DNA of 49,392 nucleotides from Cryomorphaceae bacterium BACL7 MAG-120322-bin74 (lineage in GTDB: Bacteria; Bacteroidota; Bacteroidia; Flavobacteriales; Schleiferiaceae). Made by a program: the position numbers and the translations under genes. Under the pieces are notes generated by a model. It made no database searches. It saw nothing but the letters and a program-made list of their open reading frames with translations, and was not told the DNA's origin. Positions within the stretch are counted from its first letter, which is position 1. Each line of letters starts with the position of its first letter. Positions 26,165 to 35,946 of this stretch are shown here, piece after piece. The stretch spans positions 1 to 49,392 of the forward strand of contig LICG01000012.1 of the NCBI GenBank assembly GCA_001438205.1, written 5' to 3'.

Positions 26165-27510
26165 TGCATCTACCCGCATCCCTTGCTATTCTAGGCGGCG
26201 GCGAAAGCGGTGTGGGCGCAGCCTTACTCGCTACACACCTTGGGATTCCCTGCTTTTTGTCTGAAGGCAAACAGCTTGGGGACGCCCACCGGGCAGAGCT
26301 AGAGGCAGCAGGGATTTCATATGAAGAGGGAGGGCACAACGTGCAACAGCTTTTGGGATTTGCCGCAGTGGTCAAGAGCCCGGGCATCCCCCCCACCGTT
26401 GAGGTGGTCCAGACATTACGTGCGGCGGGCATACCCATTTGGTCTGACATAGAGTGGTTCTATCGCTGCAAGCCGCAACATGCACGTGTCGCAGCCATTA
26501 CAGGTTCTAATGGAAAGACCACCACCACAGCATGGTTGGGGCATATACTCGAAAAGAGTGGGGCAAATGTTCGGGTCGGTGGCAATATTGGCACCGGTGC
26601 TGGGCGGCTCTTACTGGGAGATCCTGCCGATATCTACGTGCTAGAAGTCAGCAGCTACCAGTTAGAAGACTGCCCTTCATTTCGGCCCCATGTAGCGGTT
26701 CTTACCAACATCACCCCGGACCATTTGGACCGCTATGGCTCCCTAGAAGCCTACGCCCAAACAAAGTTTTTGATTACAGCGCATCAAACAGAAGATGACG
26801 CCTTTTTATACTACGCAGAAGACCCCATTTCTGTAGCCAAGCTCTCTCAAGTTCGGGCGCAGAAATACCCCATTTATACCACTGAACCTCAGGAAAAACC
26901 TACCGTAGGCGCTTTTCCTGAAGGTAAACACTTTACCCTCATCCCTCAACCCCAAGACGCTATGACCATCGAGGAACTCGCCCTTCAGGGCAAACACAAC
27001 AGCTACAACGCGCTTGCCGCTGGATTATCTGCACGCCTACTTCAGGTGCGAAGCGAGATGGTCCGCGAATCCCTAGCCCATTTTGAAGGTCTAGAGCACC
27101 GGATGGAAAGTGTTGGACATGTTCACGGAATTCACTTTGTCAATGACAGCAAGGCCACCAACGTAAATTCTACCTACTACGCCCTTGAAAGCATGAAAAC
27201 ACCGGTCGTTTGGATTCTTGGCGGGGTGGACAAAGGCAATGATTATGCGGAGCTTTTTGGTTTGGTAGAGAAGAAAGTCAAAGCCGTCATTGCACTTGGT
27301 CCGGATGTTGCCAAAATCCGGGCAGCCTTCGAAGGCCGAGTAGAAATGTATGAGGAAGTGGGAAGCATGGAGGCAGCTGTGCGCACCAGTTATCTACATG
27401 CCACCAAGGGGGAAACCGTATTGCTCTCTCCTTGCTGCGCCAGTTTTGATCTCTTTCAAAACTATCAGGACCGCGGGCAACAATTCAAAGCTGCCGTACG
27501 CAAACTCTAA
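26164..27510 (+). CDS. murD: UDP-N-acetylmuramoylalanine-D-glutamate ligase MurD
   Basis: Adds D-glutamate to UDP-MurNAc-L-Ala. The ATG at 26164 overlaps the mraY stop (TAATG) and starts the expected N-terminal fold (ILGGGESGVGAALLA); 448 aa, standard length. The ATP loop is TGSNGKTTTT with K118, followed by GGNIGTG, EVSSYQLE, NITPDHLDRYGS and NDSKATNVNST. The C-terminal ligase domain shows WILGGVDKGNDY and LLSPCCASFDLF. All catalytic blocks are intact. Confidence 0.96.
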   Translation: MHLPASLAILGGGESGVGAALLATHLGIPCFLSEGKQLGDAHRAELEAAGISYEEGGHNVQQLLGFAAVVKSPGIPPTVEVVQTLRAAGIPIWSDIEWFYRCKPQHARVAAITGSNGKTTTTAWLGHILEKSGANVRVGGNIGTGAGRLLLGDPADIYVLEVSSYQLEDCPSFRPHVAVLTNITPDHLDRYGSLEAYAQTKFLITAHQTEDDAFLYYAEDPISVAKLSQVRAQKYPIYTTEPQEKPTVGAFPEGKHFTLIPQPQDAMTIEELALQGKHNSYNALAAGLSARLLQVRSEMVRESLAHFEGLEHRMESVGHVHGIHFVNDSKATNVNSTYYALESMKTPVVWILGGVDKGNDYAELFGLVEKKVKAVIALGPDVAKIRAAFEGRVEMYEEVGSMEAAVRTSYLHATKGETVLLSPCCASFDLFQNYQDRGQQFKAAVRKL

Positions 27511-27525
27511 ACCTCCAAGACTAGG

Positions 27526-28701
27526 ATGAACCCCATGGAACGCTTTACGACCTATTTTCAAGGCAGCACACAGATCTGGATGATCACGCTGCTCTTGGCG
27601 GTCTTTTCGTTCCTACCCGTCTTTAGCACCAGTACAAGCGTGTGGATGCATATGGCGCATATTGGGTTGGGTTTATTGATTGCCCTCGGTGCACACCGAC
27701 TCCCCTATCGATATTACGGTCCCCTTTCGGTCATGTTGCTTTGGATTTCCCTCGGCCTCCTGACCTTTACCATTGCACAGGGACAGACGATCGGGGGCGC
27801 TAACTCTTCTCGCTGGATCTACGTCTTGGGGATGTCCTTTCAACCCAGTGCCTTGGCCAATGTGGTTCTCATGGTCTTCCTGGCTCGAAAACTGGCCAAA
27901 AAAGAAGGGGAATGGGCATTTAAGGCCTCGATTAAAACCCTGCTATGGCCCATTTTTGCGGTCTGTGTATTGGTCTTACCCGCCAACTTTTCGACCACGG
28001 CGTTGATATTTTTCAATAGCATGATTCTCCTCGCGGTAGGCGGATACCCCATGAAGCATGTGGGCAAAATTTTCGCCGCTGGATTGATCTTTCTAGCACT
28101 TTTCATCAGCGTTGCCAAAGCCTTTCCAGAGGCTATGCCTAACCGCGTGGATACATGGATGGAGCGAATTGACACATTTTTTGGAGGGGGTGATGCTGAT
28201 GACACCTATCAAACAACGCTCGCCATGACGGCCATTGCCGAGGGGCAAATCACGGGCATGGGTCCAGGACGAGGATTACACAAACATTTTCTGCCGCAGA
28301 ATAACTCTGACTTCATTTATGCCACGATTGTCGAAGAATACGGCATCGTCGGCGGAACGTTTGTCTTGCTCATGTACCTCTGGTTTATGTTGGCTTCTGT
28401 GCGCGTTGCCCGGCGGGCTCCGGATCTATTTGGTCGACTGGTCGTTATTGGACTGAGTTTTTCGATTTCACTGCAAGCCATGATCAACATGGCCGTGGCG
28501 GTCAACTTGTTCCCTGTGACAGGACAAACCTTGCCCCTGGTGAGCGCTGGAGGGTCATCCATATGGATGACCTGTCTGGCCATTGGCATCATTCTGTCCG
28601 TCTCCCGAGGCCGTGGCGATGGAGAGAAAATGGACCGGGAGGCTGAAGTGGCAAATGCCCAAGAATTAGAAACCCTTCATACTACTGAGGATGTCTTCTA
28701 G
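27526..28701 (+). CDS. ftsW: Septal peptidoglycan glycosyltransferase FtsW
   Basis: A 391-residue SEDS-family membrane protein with about ten transmembrane helices; it polymerises glycan strands at the septum as partner of FtsI. Family blocks are GGANSSRWI, SFQPSALAN, TYQTTLAMTAIAEGQITGMGPGRG, the DFIYATIVEEYGIVGG loop with its conserved acidic residues, and PLVSAGGSS near the end. The last ten residues are cytoplasmic and acidic. It begins 15 bases after murD, the largest gap in this stretch of the cluster, and overlaps murG by 11 bases. Confidence 0.95.
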   Translation: MNPMERFTTYFQGSTQIWMITLLLAVFSFLPVFSTSTSVWMHMAHIGLGLLIALGAHRLPYRYYGPLSVMLLWISLGLLTFTIAQGQTIGGANSSRWIYVLGMSFQPSALANVVLMVFLARKLAKKEGEWAFKASIKTLLWPIFAVCVLVLPANFSTTALIFFNSMILLAVGGYPMKHVGKIFAAGLIFLALFISVAKAFPEAMPNRVDTWMERIDTFFGGGDADDTYQTTLAMTAIAEGQITGMGPGRGLHKHFLPQNNSDFIYATIVEEYGIVGGTFVLLMYLWFMLASVRVARRAPDLFGRLVVIGLSFSISLQAMINMAVAVNLFPVTGQTLPLVSAGGSSIWMTCLAIGIILSVSRGRGDGEKMDREAEVANAQELETLHTTEDVF

Positions 28702-29839
28702 TCAAACCAAAGCAACCCTAAACGCCCCCCGCGTGGTCATCAGCGGGGGCGGAACGGGGGGGCATATTTTCCCGGCAGTAAGTATTGCACAAGAAATTCA
28801 ACGGCGTTATCCCGACGCAGACCTTCATTTTATTGGGGCTCAAGGGCGAATGGAGATGGAGCGTATTCCCGCTGCTGGCTATCCTATCGAAGGCATTCCT
28901 ATTGCGGGATTTCAGCGCAAGGCGCTGCACAAAAACTTGGGATTGCCGTGGAAAATCCTTCAGAGTTTATGGAAGGTCCGGAGGCATCTGAAAGCATGGC
29001 AGCCCCATGCCGTCGTGGGCACGGGGGGGTATGTTTCGGGGCCTACCTTATTTGTAGCGCAATGCCTAGGCTTCCCCACCCTTATTCAGGAGCAAAACAG
29101 TTTTGCGGGCTGGACAAACCGACTGGTTAGCCGAAGGGCAAAAGCTATCTGTACCGCCTACCCCCACATGGAATCCGTTTTTCCCGCGACCTCAACCCAC
29201 CAAACCGGCAATCCGGTTCGCCCAGCTATTGCGGACCTATCCCAGCGCGTTGTATCAGAGCAGGAAAGGGCCCATGCGAAGAAAACCTTGGGATTTGACC
29301 CCCAATCTGCCTTGATTTTGATTTTAGGGGGCAGCCAAGGTGCCCGCGCCATCAATCAGGCTACCACCAGCGCAGAAAGCACTTGGCGCGCAGCAGGTCA
29401 CCAAGTATTATGGCAGTGTGGCCGGTTTTATGAAGCAGATCTTCGGGCAACCTTGGGGGATGCCCCAGGGAGAAAAATTCAAGCCTTTGTGGACGATATG
29501 GTCCTTGCCTATACAGCAGCAGACGTCGTTGTGTCACGTGCCGGGGCGGGGACACTTTCTGAATTATGCTGTGCCGGTGCCGCATCCATCCTTATCCCTT
29601 CACCCAATGTGGCAGAGGACCATCAAACCCACAATGCACAGAGTCTGGCCTCTCGACATGCGGCGGTTCATCTTCCTGAAAAAGAGGCGATGCGGGCCCT
29701 TTCTCAGCAAGTCATAGATCTTTTACAAGACAGTGCACGACGTCAAATGCTTTGCGAGGGCGCGCGGGCTTTAGCGCAACCTTTGGCGGCATCAGACATT
29801 GTTGATCACCTAGAAAAAAATTGGTCATGGAAAAGATGA
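28691..29839 (+). CDS. murG: Lipid II synthase MurG
   Basis: A 382-residue GT-B glycosyltransferase that adds GlcNAc to lipid I on the inner face of the membrane. Glycine-rich loops VISGGGTGGHIFPA (N-terminal domain), VGTGGYVSGP and ILGGSQGARAIN (C-terminal domain) are present, with the UDP-binding SRAGAGTLSELCCAG block. The slightly long N-terminus before GGGTGGH may mean the true start is later, but no better ATG is near. It overlaps ftsW by 11 bases and murC by four. Confidence 0.96.
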   Translation: MSSSQTKATLNAPRVVISGGGTGGHIFPAVSIAQEIQRRYPDADLHFIGAQGRMEMERIPAAGYPIEGIPIAGFQRKALHKNLGLPWKILQSLWKVRRHLKAWQPHAVVGTGGYVSGPTLFVAQCLGFPTLIQEQNSFAGWTNRLVSRRAKAICTAYPHMESVFPATSTHQTGNPVRPAIADLSQRVVSEQERAHAKKTLGFDPQSALILILGGSQGARAINQATTSAESTWRAAGHQVLWQCGRFYEADLRATLGDAPGRKIQAFVDDMVLAYTAADVVVSRAGAGTLSELCCAGAASILIPSPNVAEDHQTHNAQSLASRHAAVHLPEKEAMRALSQQVIDLLQDSARRQMLCEGARALAQPLAASDIVDHLEKNWSWKR

Positions 29840-31155
29840 TGCCCGCAGCAATGGACTTTCTAGGCATTGGCGGCATTGGCATGTCCGCATTGGCGCGCTG
29901 GGCCCTTTCCCAGGGAATCCATGTCACCGGATATGACAAAGTACCCAGCCCTTTGACTCAAAAGTTGGCTGCTGAAGGGGCAGTCATTCGCTATTCAGAT
30001 CAACGAAAAGATTGGCATATTGAACCCGAGGCATGGGTGATTTACACCCCCGCTATACCCGCCGGGCATCCACAATTACAGGCTGCACTGGCCTCCGATA
30101 GACGCGTTCTTAAACGCGCCGCTTTACTTGGTGAAATTGCCAACCGCGGCACCTGCCTTGCCGTGGCCGGCACGCATGGGAAAACTACCACTTCGTGCTT
30201 ATTGGCCTGGATTCTTTACCAAAGTGGCATGCCCGTTCAAGCATTCTTGGGGGGCATATCTAGCAACCTCAACAGCAATTTCTTGCCAGGCCCAGCAGAC
30301 ATTACAGTGGTAGAGGCAGATGAATTTGATCGATCCTTTTTGCATCTGCACCCTACTGCTGCCGTCGTCACGTCGACCGATGCAGACCACTTGGATATTT
30401 ATGGTGATTCTCAGCATGTTACAGAAGCCTTTGCGGTTTTTTCTGCACAATGCCAGACCCTGTATGCGAGTGCGCATGCTCAAGGCATCACAGGCCATAT
30501 CTATGGCCTGTCAGGCGAAACTTTTCGCGCAGAAGACATCACAGTAGAAGAGGGAAGGCAATCCTTCACTTTGGTTTTAGACGACCAGCGCATAACGAAT
30601 GTAAACGCAGGTCTTCCTGGCTTACACAATATTGAGAATGCGCTGGGGGCTGCATGTTTGGCCAACCATGTCGGGGTGTCCATGGAGGCGATTGCCGAGG
30701 GCATCCGAACTTTTCAAGGAGTACGCAGACGGTTTGACATCCGTTGGGCCCAACAAGGCTGTTTTTATATCGATGACTATGCCCATCACCCCACAGAAAT
30801 CCAACGCCTTTTAGAAGCGGTGCGCAGTCTGTATCCAGGAAAGGAAGTATCGCTCATTTTTCAACCGCATTTGTACAGCCGGACCCGCGACTTTTTGGAC
30901 GGCTTCGCAGATGCGCTGCAAGGGGCTGACTACTTAGGTATATTACCCATTTATGCAGCGCGCGAGTTGCCCATTCCTGGCGTGGATGCGCAGGCCTTGG
31001 TCGACCTTATCCCGCATGCCACTTTGCTCTCTTTTGAAGAAGCGGCTACTTGGCTGACCTCTAGCCCTTCTCCCATTAAGCTTACCGTGGGTGCCGGCGA
31101 CATAGACCGCCTTGTTGATCCCATTGTTGAACAGCTGCAATACCTACACGTATGA
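29836..31155 (+). CDS. murC: UDP-N-acetylmuramate-L-alanine ligase MurC
   Basis: The first Mur ligase, joining L-alanine to UDP-MurNAc. I choose ATG 29836, which overlaps the murG stop (ATGATG); an in-frame ATG at 29827 and a TTG at 29821 are alternatives and would only lengthen the tail before the conserved FLGIGGIGMSALARW. The 439-residue protein has the ATP loop GTHGKTTTS with K116, EADEFDRSF, STDADHLDIYGD and the DDYAHHPTEI block. Its end overlaps ftsQ by four bases. Confidence 0.94.
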   Translation: MMPAAMDFLGIGGIGMSALARWALSQGIHVTGYDKVPSPLTQKLAAEGAVIRYSDQRKDWHIEPEAWVIYTPAIPAGHPQLQAALASDRRVLKRAALLGEIANRGTCLAVAGTHGKTTTSCLLAWILYQSGMPVQAFLGGISSNLNSNFLPGPADITVVEADEFDRSFLHLHPTAAVVTSTDADHLDIYGDSQHVTEAFAVFSAQCQTLYASAHAQGITGHIYGLSGETFRAEDITVEEGRQSFTLVLDDQRITNVNAGLPGLHNIENALGAACLANHVGVSMEAIAEGIRTFQGVRRRFDIRWAQQGCFYIDDYAHHPTEIQRLLEAVRSLYPGKEVSLIFQPHLYSRTRDFLDGFADALQGADYLGILPIYAARELPIPGVDAQALVDLIPHATLLSFEEAATWLTSSPSPIKLTVGAGDIDRLVDPIVEQLQYLHV

Positions 31156-31889
31156 CCTGGGTAAAACGTATTGTCGTCCTCTTCACTTGGTTGATCGTCT
31201 TGATAGGCGGAGGATTTGCCTTGATCAGCAGCCAAAATGTCCGTCAAGAACGGCCTATTATCCGTTACCAAGTTGACATTCAACACCCTGATAATCAACA
31301 ATTTTTAATTGAAGATGACCTTCAAAAAATACTGCAATCGGCTGGAGCTCCATGGGATAGCGTAGCACGGGTAGAAATCAACATTCCATTGTTAGAAGAA
31401 AACCTGCGGAAACACCCATTGGTACTGGGCGCAGAGGTATTTTCAACGTGGGAAGGAGTACTCCATGTGGAGATTGTCCAAAAACAAGCTAAAGCACGTA
31501 TGTCCAACGAGTTAGAAATGATATATGTAGACAATCAGGGAGCCACATTCCCCTTGTCTGCACATGCTTCGGCTGTTTTGCCGCTCCTTACAGGCCATTT
31601 GGACTCTGCTGCAAGGGTGGAATCGCTTTTTCTTTTGGACCAGGCACGTCAACATCCAGCCTTTCCGGGCGGATGGACTGCATTGCACCGAGACGACCAA
31701 GGCACCTACACAGCCTACCCTGCATGGCATGCACATTCGCTCAACTGGGGGGATGCAGCAGATTTTAAAGTAAAAGCCCACAAAGCCCACGCACTGTATG
31801 CGCAAATATTACAAGCAAAGTCCATGGACAGCTTGCAATGGGCGGACGTGCGCTTTGCGGACCAAATTGTATATGGATTTAGAGACTGA
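31152..31889 (+). CDS. ftsQ: FtsQ-like division protein
   Basis: A 245-residue bitopic membrane protein: a very short cytoplasmic tail, one transmembrane helix (about residues 5-26) and a periplasmic part. The segment from FLIEDDLQKIL to LEENLRKHPLVLGAEVFSTWEGVLHVEI resembles the POTRA-like region and following strands of FtsQ/DivIB. Similarity outside that region is low, as is normal for the family in Bacteroidota. Position between murC and ftsA supports the call. It would link FtsA/FtsZ to the FtsL and FtsI complex. Confidence 0.85.
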   Translation: MTWVKRIVVLFTWLIVLIGGGFALISSQNVRQERPIIRYQVDIQHPDNQQFLIEDDLQKILQSAGAPWDSVARVEINIPLLEENLRKHPLVLGAEVFSTWEGVLHVEIVQKQAKARMSNELEMIYVDNQGATFPLSAHASAVLPLLTGHLDSAARVESLFLLDQARQHPAFPGGWTALHRDDQGTYTAYPAWHAHSLNWGDAADFKVKAHKAHALYAQILQAKSMDSLQWADVRFADQIVYGFRD

Positions 31890-31892
31890 GCT

Positions 31893-33380
31893 ATGAAAAC
31901 CAACCGAATTGCCGTAGGCCTAGACATTGGCACCACCAAAATTGTCGCCCTCATAGGACGCCACAATGAATTTGGCAAAATTGAAATTATCGGACACGGA
32001 ACCGCTCCTAGCCTAGGTGTGCAGCGCGGTGTGGTCGTGAATATCACCCAAACCATTGAGTCTATTGAGAAGGCAGTCGCATTGGCAGAGCAGAGCGCCG
32101 GGCTCCAGATCAAGTCCGTGGCCGTAGGTATTGCAGGCCAGCATATCCGCAGCCTGCAGCACAGCGACTATATCACCCGTGAGGATGCAGAAGAAGTCAT
32201 CGAGGATGCCGACTTGGATCGCTTAACTGAAAATGTGCACAAGCTTGCCATGATGCCAGGGGAAGAAATCATCCATGTGCTTCCGCAAGAATACAAGGTG
32301 GATGGCCAAGGGGATATCAAAGAACCGCGCGGCATGTATGGCGGCCGACTCGAAGCTTCCTTTCACATTGTTGTAGGCCAGCTCACAAGCATAAAGAACA
32401 TCGCTCGTTGTGTGAAAAGCGCCCATCTGGACCTCCACACCGTTAACTTAGAACCCCTTGCCAGTGCGGATGCTGTACTGAGTCAAGAAGAGAAAGAGGC
32501 TGGCGTTGTGCTAGTCGATATTGGTGGAGGAACCACCGATGTAGCCATATTTAAAGACGGCATCATCCGTCATACGGCAGTCATACCCCATGGCGGCAAC
32601 ATCATCACTAGTGACATTAAGGAAGGTTGTGCCATCATCGAAAAGCAAGCTGAGACGCTCAAAGTGCGCTTTGGCAGCGCTTGGCCCGGCGAAAACAAGG
32701 ACAATGAAATTGTCGCTATTCCTGGGCTACGCGGTAGAGATCCCAAAGAAATCAGCCTTAAAAACTTAAGCCGCATTATCCATGCACGCTGCACGGAAAT
32801 CATCAATGCCGTCTTTACTGAAATCAAAAATTACGGCTATGATCAGCCTTCTAAAAAACTGATCGCTGGCGTCGTCATCACCGGCGGCGGAAGCCAACTC
32901 AAACACGTCAAACAATTGGTGGAGTACTTGACTGGCCTCGATACCCGCGTGGGCTATCCCAATGAGCATTTGGCTTCTTTGGATGCGAGCAACCCCTTGA
33001 ACTCCCCTATTTATTCCACGGCCGTGGGACTATTGATGCAAGGACTCAACAGCCGCAAGGATATTGATTTTGTCACTGAAAATGAGGCCATCGAGGACCC
33101 CCTTCTCGAAGAGGTGGCCGTTGGGATTGGTATGAATCCTAACGAAGGCACACCAATGGAATTACACACGGCAGGCTTCGCAGAGGGGGATGCTATAGAA
33201 GACGAGACCCAATATGACCATCTGCTGAATACCCCTCTGGATACGGAAGAGATGGAAGCGGTAGAAGCATCTTCCCCTATTGAGACAGAAATAAAACGTA
33301 CAAAAATTGCGCAAAGCGACAGCCAAGGAAATTGGTTCAAGCGTTGGGCAGACAAGTTTATCGACCTAATTGACGAATGA
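31893..33380 (+). CDS. ftsA: Cell division protein FtsA
   Basis: A 495-residue actin-family ATPase that anchors FtsZ to the membrane. The phosphate-1 motif is VGLDIGTTKIVALIG, and the inserted 1C domain follows from about residue 85. The second phosphate loop is VLVDIGGGTTDVAIF and the adenosine motif is VVITGGGSQLKHV. The C-terminus ends in an amphipathic helix (NWFKRWADKFIDLID) that fits the membrane-targeting sequence. A poorly conserved acidic stretch of about 90 residues precedes it. It overlaps the possible upstream start of ftsZ but not the one chosen here. Confidence 0.96.
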   Translation: MKTNRIAVGLDIGTTKIVALIGRHNEFGKIEIIGHGTAPSLGVQRGVVVNITQTIESIEKAVALAEQSAGLQIKSVAVGIAGQHIRSLQHSDYITREDAEEVIEDADLDRLTENVHKLAMMPGEEIIHVLPQEYKVDGQGDIKEPRGMYGGRLEASFHIVVGQLTSIKNIARCVKSAHLDLHTVNLEPLASADAVLSQEEKEAGVVLVDIGGGTTDVAIFKDGIIRHTAVIPHGGNIITSDIKEGCAIIEKQAETLKVRFGSAWPGENKDNEIVAIPGLRGRDPKEISLKNLSRIIHARCTEIINAVFTEIKNYGYDQPSKKLIAGVVITGGGSQLKHVKQLVEYLTGLDTRVGYPNEHLASLDASNPLNSPIYSTAVGLLMQGLNSRKDIDFVTENEAIEDPLLEEVAVGIGMNPNEGTPMELHTAGFAEGDAIEDETQYDHLLNTPLDTEEMEAVEASSPIETEIKRTKIAQSDSQGNWFKRWADKFIDLIDE

Positions 33381-33393
33381 CCCTATCATCCTT

Positions 33394-35946
33394 ATGAGCG
33401 ATACATTAGATTTTGACCTTCCTAAGCATAGATCTTCCGTCATCAAGGTGATTGGCGTTGGTGGCGGTGGTTCTAACGCGGTCAACTACATGAAGATGCA
33501 AGGCATTCGCGGCGTGGACTTTATTGTCTGCAACACGGATGCGCAGGCTTTAGCCCACAGCCCTGTGGAGACTAAGATTCAACTAGGCGCCGATCTTACC
33601 GAAGGGCTAGGTGCAGGCGCAAACCCTGACGTAGGTGAACAAGCAGCCCTTGAATCCTATGGCCTAGTTCAGGCTGCCTTACAAAGCCAAACCAAGATGG
33701 TCTTTATTACGGCGGGCATGGGTGGTGGCACAGGTACAGGGGCCGCCCCAATCATTGCTAAAGCCGCAAGAGAAATGGGTATTTTGACGATAGGCATTGT
33801 CACTGCTCCTTTCGCTTTTGAAGGAGGCATGCGCCAACGTCAAGCGGAAGCTGGGGTAGCAAAGCTGAAGGAACACGTTGATTCCTTGATTGTCATCAAC
33901 AACAACAAACTGCGTGAGGTCTACGGTAACCTAGGATTTAAAGCAGGATTTAACAAGGCAGACGAAGTTTTGGCTACAGCGGCCAAAGGCATTGCGGAGG
34001 TTATCACTCATCACTACAACGTGAATATTGACCTCCACGATGCGCGAACTGTTTTGCGCAATTCAGGTACTGCCATCATGGGCTCGGCCAAAGCAACGGG
34101 CCCCAATCGCGCCATGGAGGCGGTCCAAGAAGCATTGGATTCACCGCTGCTAAATGACAACCACATTCAAGGGGCCAAGCATGTCTTGCTGTTGATTGTA
34201 TCGGGTACAGGACAGCGCGAAATCACCTTTGATGAAATTGGCGAAATCAATGACCACATCCAAGACCAAGCGGGACGCCAAGTAGACATCATCATGGGCA
34301 TTGGCGAGGATGAGCAACTCGGAGAAGCCATACAAGTGACCGTTATTGCCACTGGATTTAGTGCAAATAACCCCGTAGGTACCCTCGCCCCTTCAGTGCC
34401 CGAAACCGTGGTCTACGACCTAGAAGAGGACAAGCCCTTGAACCAGGTGCCCAAGATGCCAGAGCCAAAGGCTGCCAGCGCTCAAATTGATTTGTTTCAG
34501 GCCATTGAGGATCAACCTCTACCGGAAGACCCAAAAAAGGCTAGCCGAGGTATCCCTTCACCCACCTCCCCTGCTGAGCAACCCCTGGCTGCCCATGACC
34601 ATGAGGACGATGCCTCTGCTGTTGTTCACCAACTGGAGGAGTTGTCTAGCCCTGAAGCATCCGAGGCGTCAGCGCCCATTGAAGATGCACTGCCTTTATC
34701 GGAAGGCCTTTCCACTCTAGGGGCGTTATCACCTTGGGATCAACCCATAGAATCTGAGTTCTCTGCGCCCAATATTGAAGGCGAAGAAAATCTTCCAATG
34801 GGGGAAGCCTTTGACAATACGGCCGAAGAATCCGCCTATGATATGCCCGCTTTTGATATGTCTGCTGACGTTGAATGGGACATCGAACAACCGCTACATG
34901 CAGCTGAACAGAAGGAGGAGCGCGCATTCGATAGTGAATCCACAGCCTATCGCCTAGAGGATGAATCTGAAGGGTTTGCCTTAGAAGGCGTGGACAGCTT
35001 TGACGCATTCAGCCACGATGCCCCCATCAACGAATTTATCCCTGAAGTGCCTATGCCTGTAGCGCCTTCTTTGGAGGTAGAAGACCTATTCCCTGCAGTG
35101 GATTATGAACTACATGACGCAGCGGAATCGACCCTTTACAAGGAAGTATATGCCCCATCAGAAACCATGACAGAAAGCGTTTCTGAGGAGCCCTTCATGG
35201 AAAACAGTGAAGCCGCACTTAGCGACCAAGAAGAACGGTCTTCGCTGGAAGAAAATGTTCCCAATGAAGCCAATGAAGCGATCGCCCCACGCAGAGAAGT
35301 TGCTAGCTATAATCTTGAAGATCTACGGGCACTTGAAGCGGAACTCAACGGCACGGCTGCGCCAACCATAGCAGAATCTCAAAGGGTTGAGTCCTCAGAT
35401 GCGACGTCCGAAGTGCTTTCTGAGCAGGAAGACGCATTTGAAGCAGTACAAGATGCCATAGCAACCTCCAACCCTAGCGTGACCGAAGATTGGGCTGTTT
35501 CAGAGGTGCAAGTACCTTCTTCATCCCCTTTCCTAGATCCAGAGGCCGCCTTACCCAAGCAAGGCGTTGCATATGACGCAAAAGACACCGCAGAAAAAGC
35601 CGCTAAAGAGGAGGGATTTGAATTAAAAGTGGTTTCTAATGTACCCAAAGGTCCCGCGCATCTAGATCCTGAACACGACCCCATTAGCCGAGAACAACTT
35701 GCCCGGGTTGCAGCAGAACGTCGCGCTTATCTGCAGAACTACAACCATAGTTTTCAAGGCCATGTCCAGGCAATGGTCCTGGACGAGCAAGATTGGGAGA
35801 CTCCTAGCTACGAACGCAAAGGCATGGATGTCACTCCTATCGCGCACTCTAAAGAATCCAACCTTGGTCAAACGGGGATAAGTGGAGATAACAAGGACAT
35901 CGAATTTCGCTCGCATAATTCATTTTTACACGACAATGTTGATTGA
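33394..35946 (+). CDS. ftsZ: Cell division tubulin FtsZ with exceptionally long linker
   Basis: The tubulin-like GTPase of the Z ring. I start it at ATG 33394 (MSDTLDFDLPKH, 850 aa); a start at 33370 inside ftsA would add eight residues. The GTPase domain ends near residue 320 and has VIGVGGGGSNAVNYM and the tubulin signature GMGGGTGTGAAP at 108-119. The remaining 530 residues are a low-complexity linker rich in Glu, Asp, Ser, Ala and Pro. A conserved end follows, with a basic helix (REQLARVAAERRAYLQNYN) and the extreme C-terminal peptide NSFLHDNVD that binds FtsA. Bacteroidota FtsZ proteins usually run to roughly 400-670 residues, so this linker is long even for the group. No frameshift is seen. 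Confidence 0.96.
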   Translation: MSDTLDFDLPKHRSSVIKVIGVGGGGSNAVNYMKMQGIRGVDFIVCNTDAQALAHSPVETKIQLGADLTEGLGAGANPDVGEQAALESYGLVQAALQSQTKMVFITAGMGGGTGTGAAPIIAKAAREMGILTIGIVTAPFAFEGGMRQRQAEAGVAKLKEHVDSLIVINNNKLREVYGNLGFKAGFNKADEVLATAAKGIAEVITHHYNVNIDLHDARTVLRNSGTAIMGSAKATGPNRAMEAVQEALDSPLLNDNHIQGAKHVLLLIVSGTGQREITFDEIGEINDHIQDQAGRQVDIIMGIGEDEQLGEAIQVTVIATGFSANNPVGTLAPSVPETVVYDLEEDKPLNQVPKMPEPKAASAQIDLFQAIEDQPLPEDPKKASRGIPSPTSPAEQPLAAHDHEDDASAVVHQLEELSSPEASEASAPIEDALPLSEGLSTLGALSPWDQPIESEFSAPNIEGEENLPMGEAFDNTAEESAYDMPAFDMSADVEWDIEQPLHAAEQKEERAFDSESTAYRLEDESEGFALEGVDSFDAFSHDAPINEFIPEVPMPVAPSLEVEDLFPAVDYELHDAAESTLYKEVYAPSETMTESVSEEPFMENSEAALSDQEERSSLEENVPNEANEAIAPRREVASYNLEDLRALEAELNGTAAPTIAESQRVESSDATSEVLSEQEDAFEAVQDAIATSNPSVTEDWAVSEVQVPSSSPFLDPEAALPKQGVAYDAKDTAEKAAKEEGFELKVVSNVPKGPAHLDPEHDPISREQLARVAAERRAYLQNYNHSFQGHVQAMVLDEQDWETPSYERKGMDVTPIAHSKESNLGQTGISGDNKDIEFRSHNSFLHDNVD

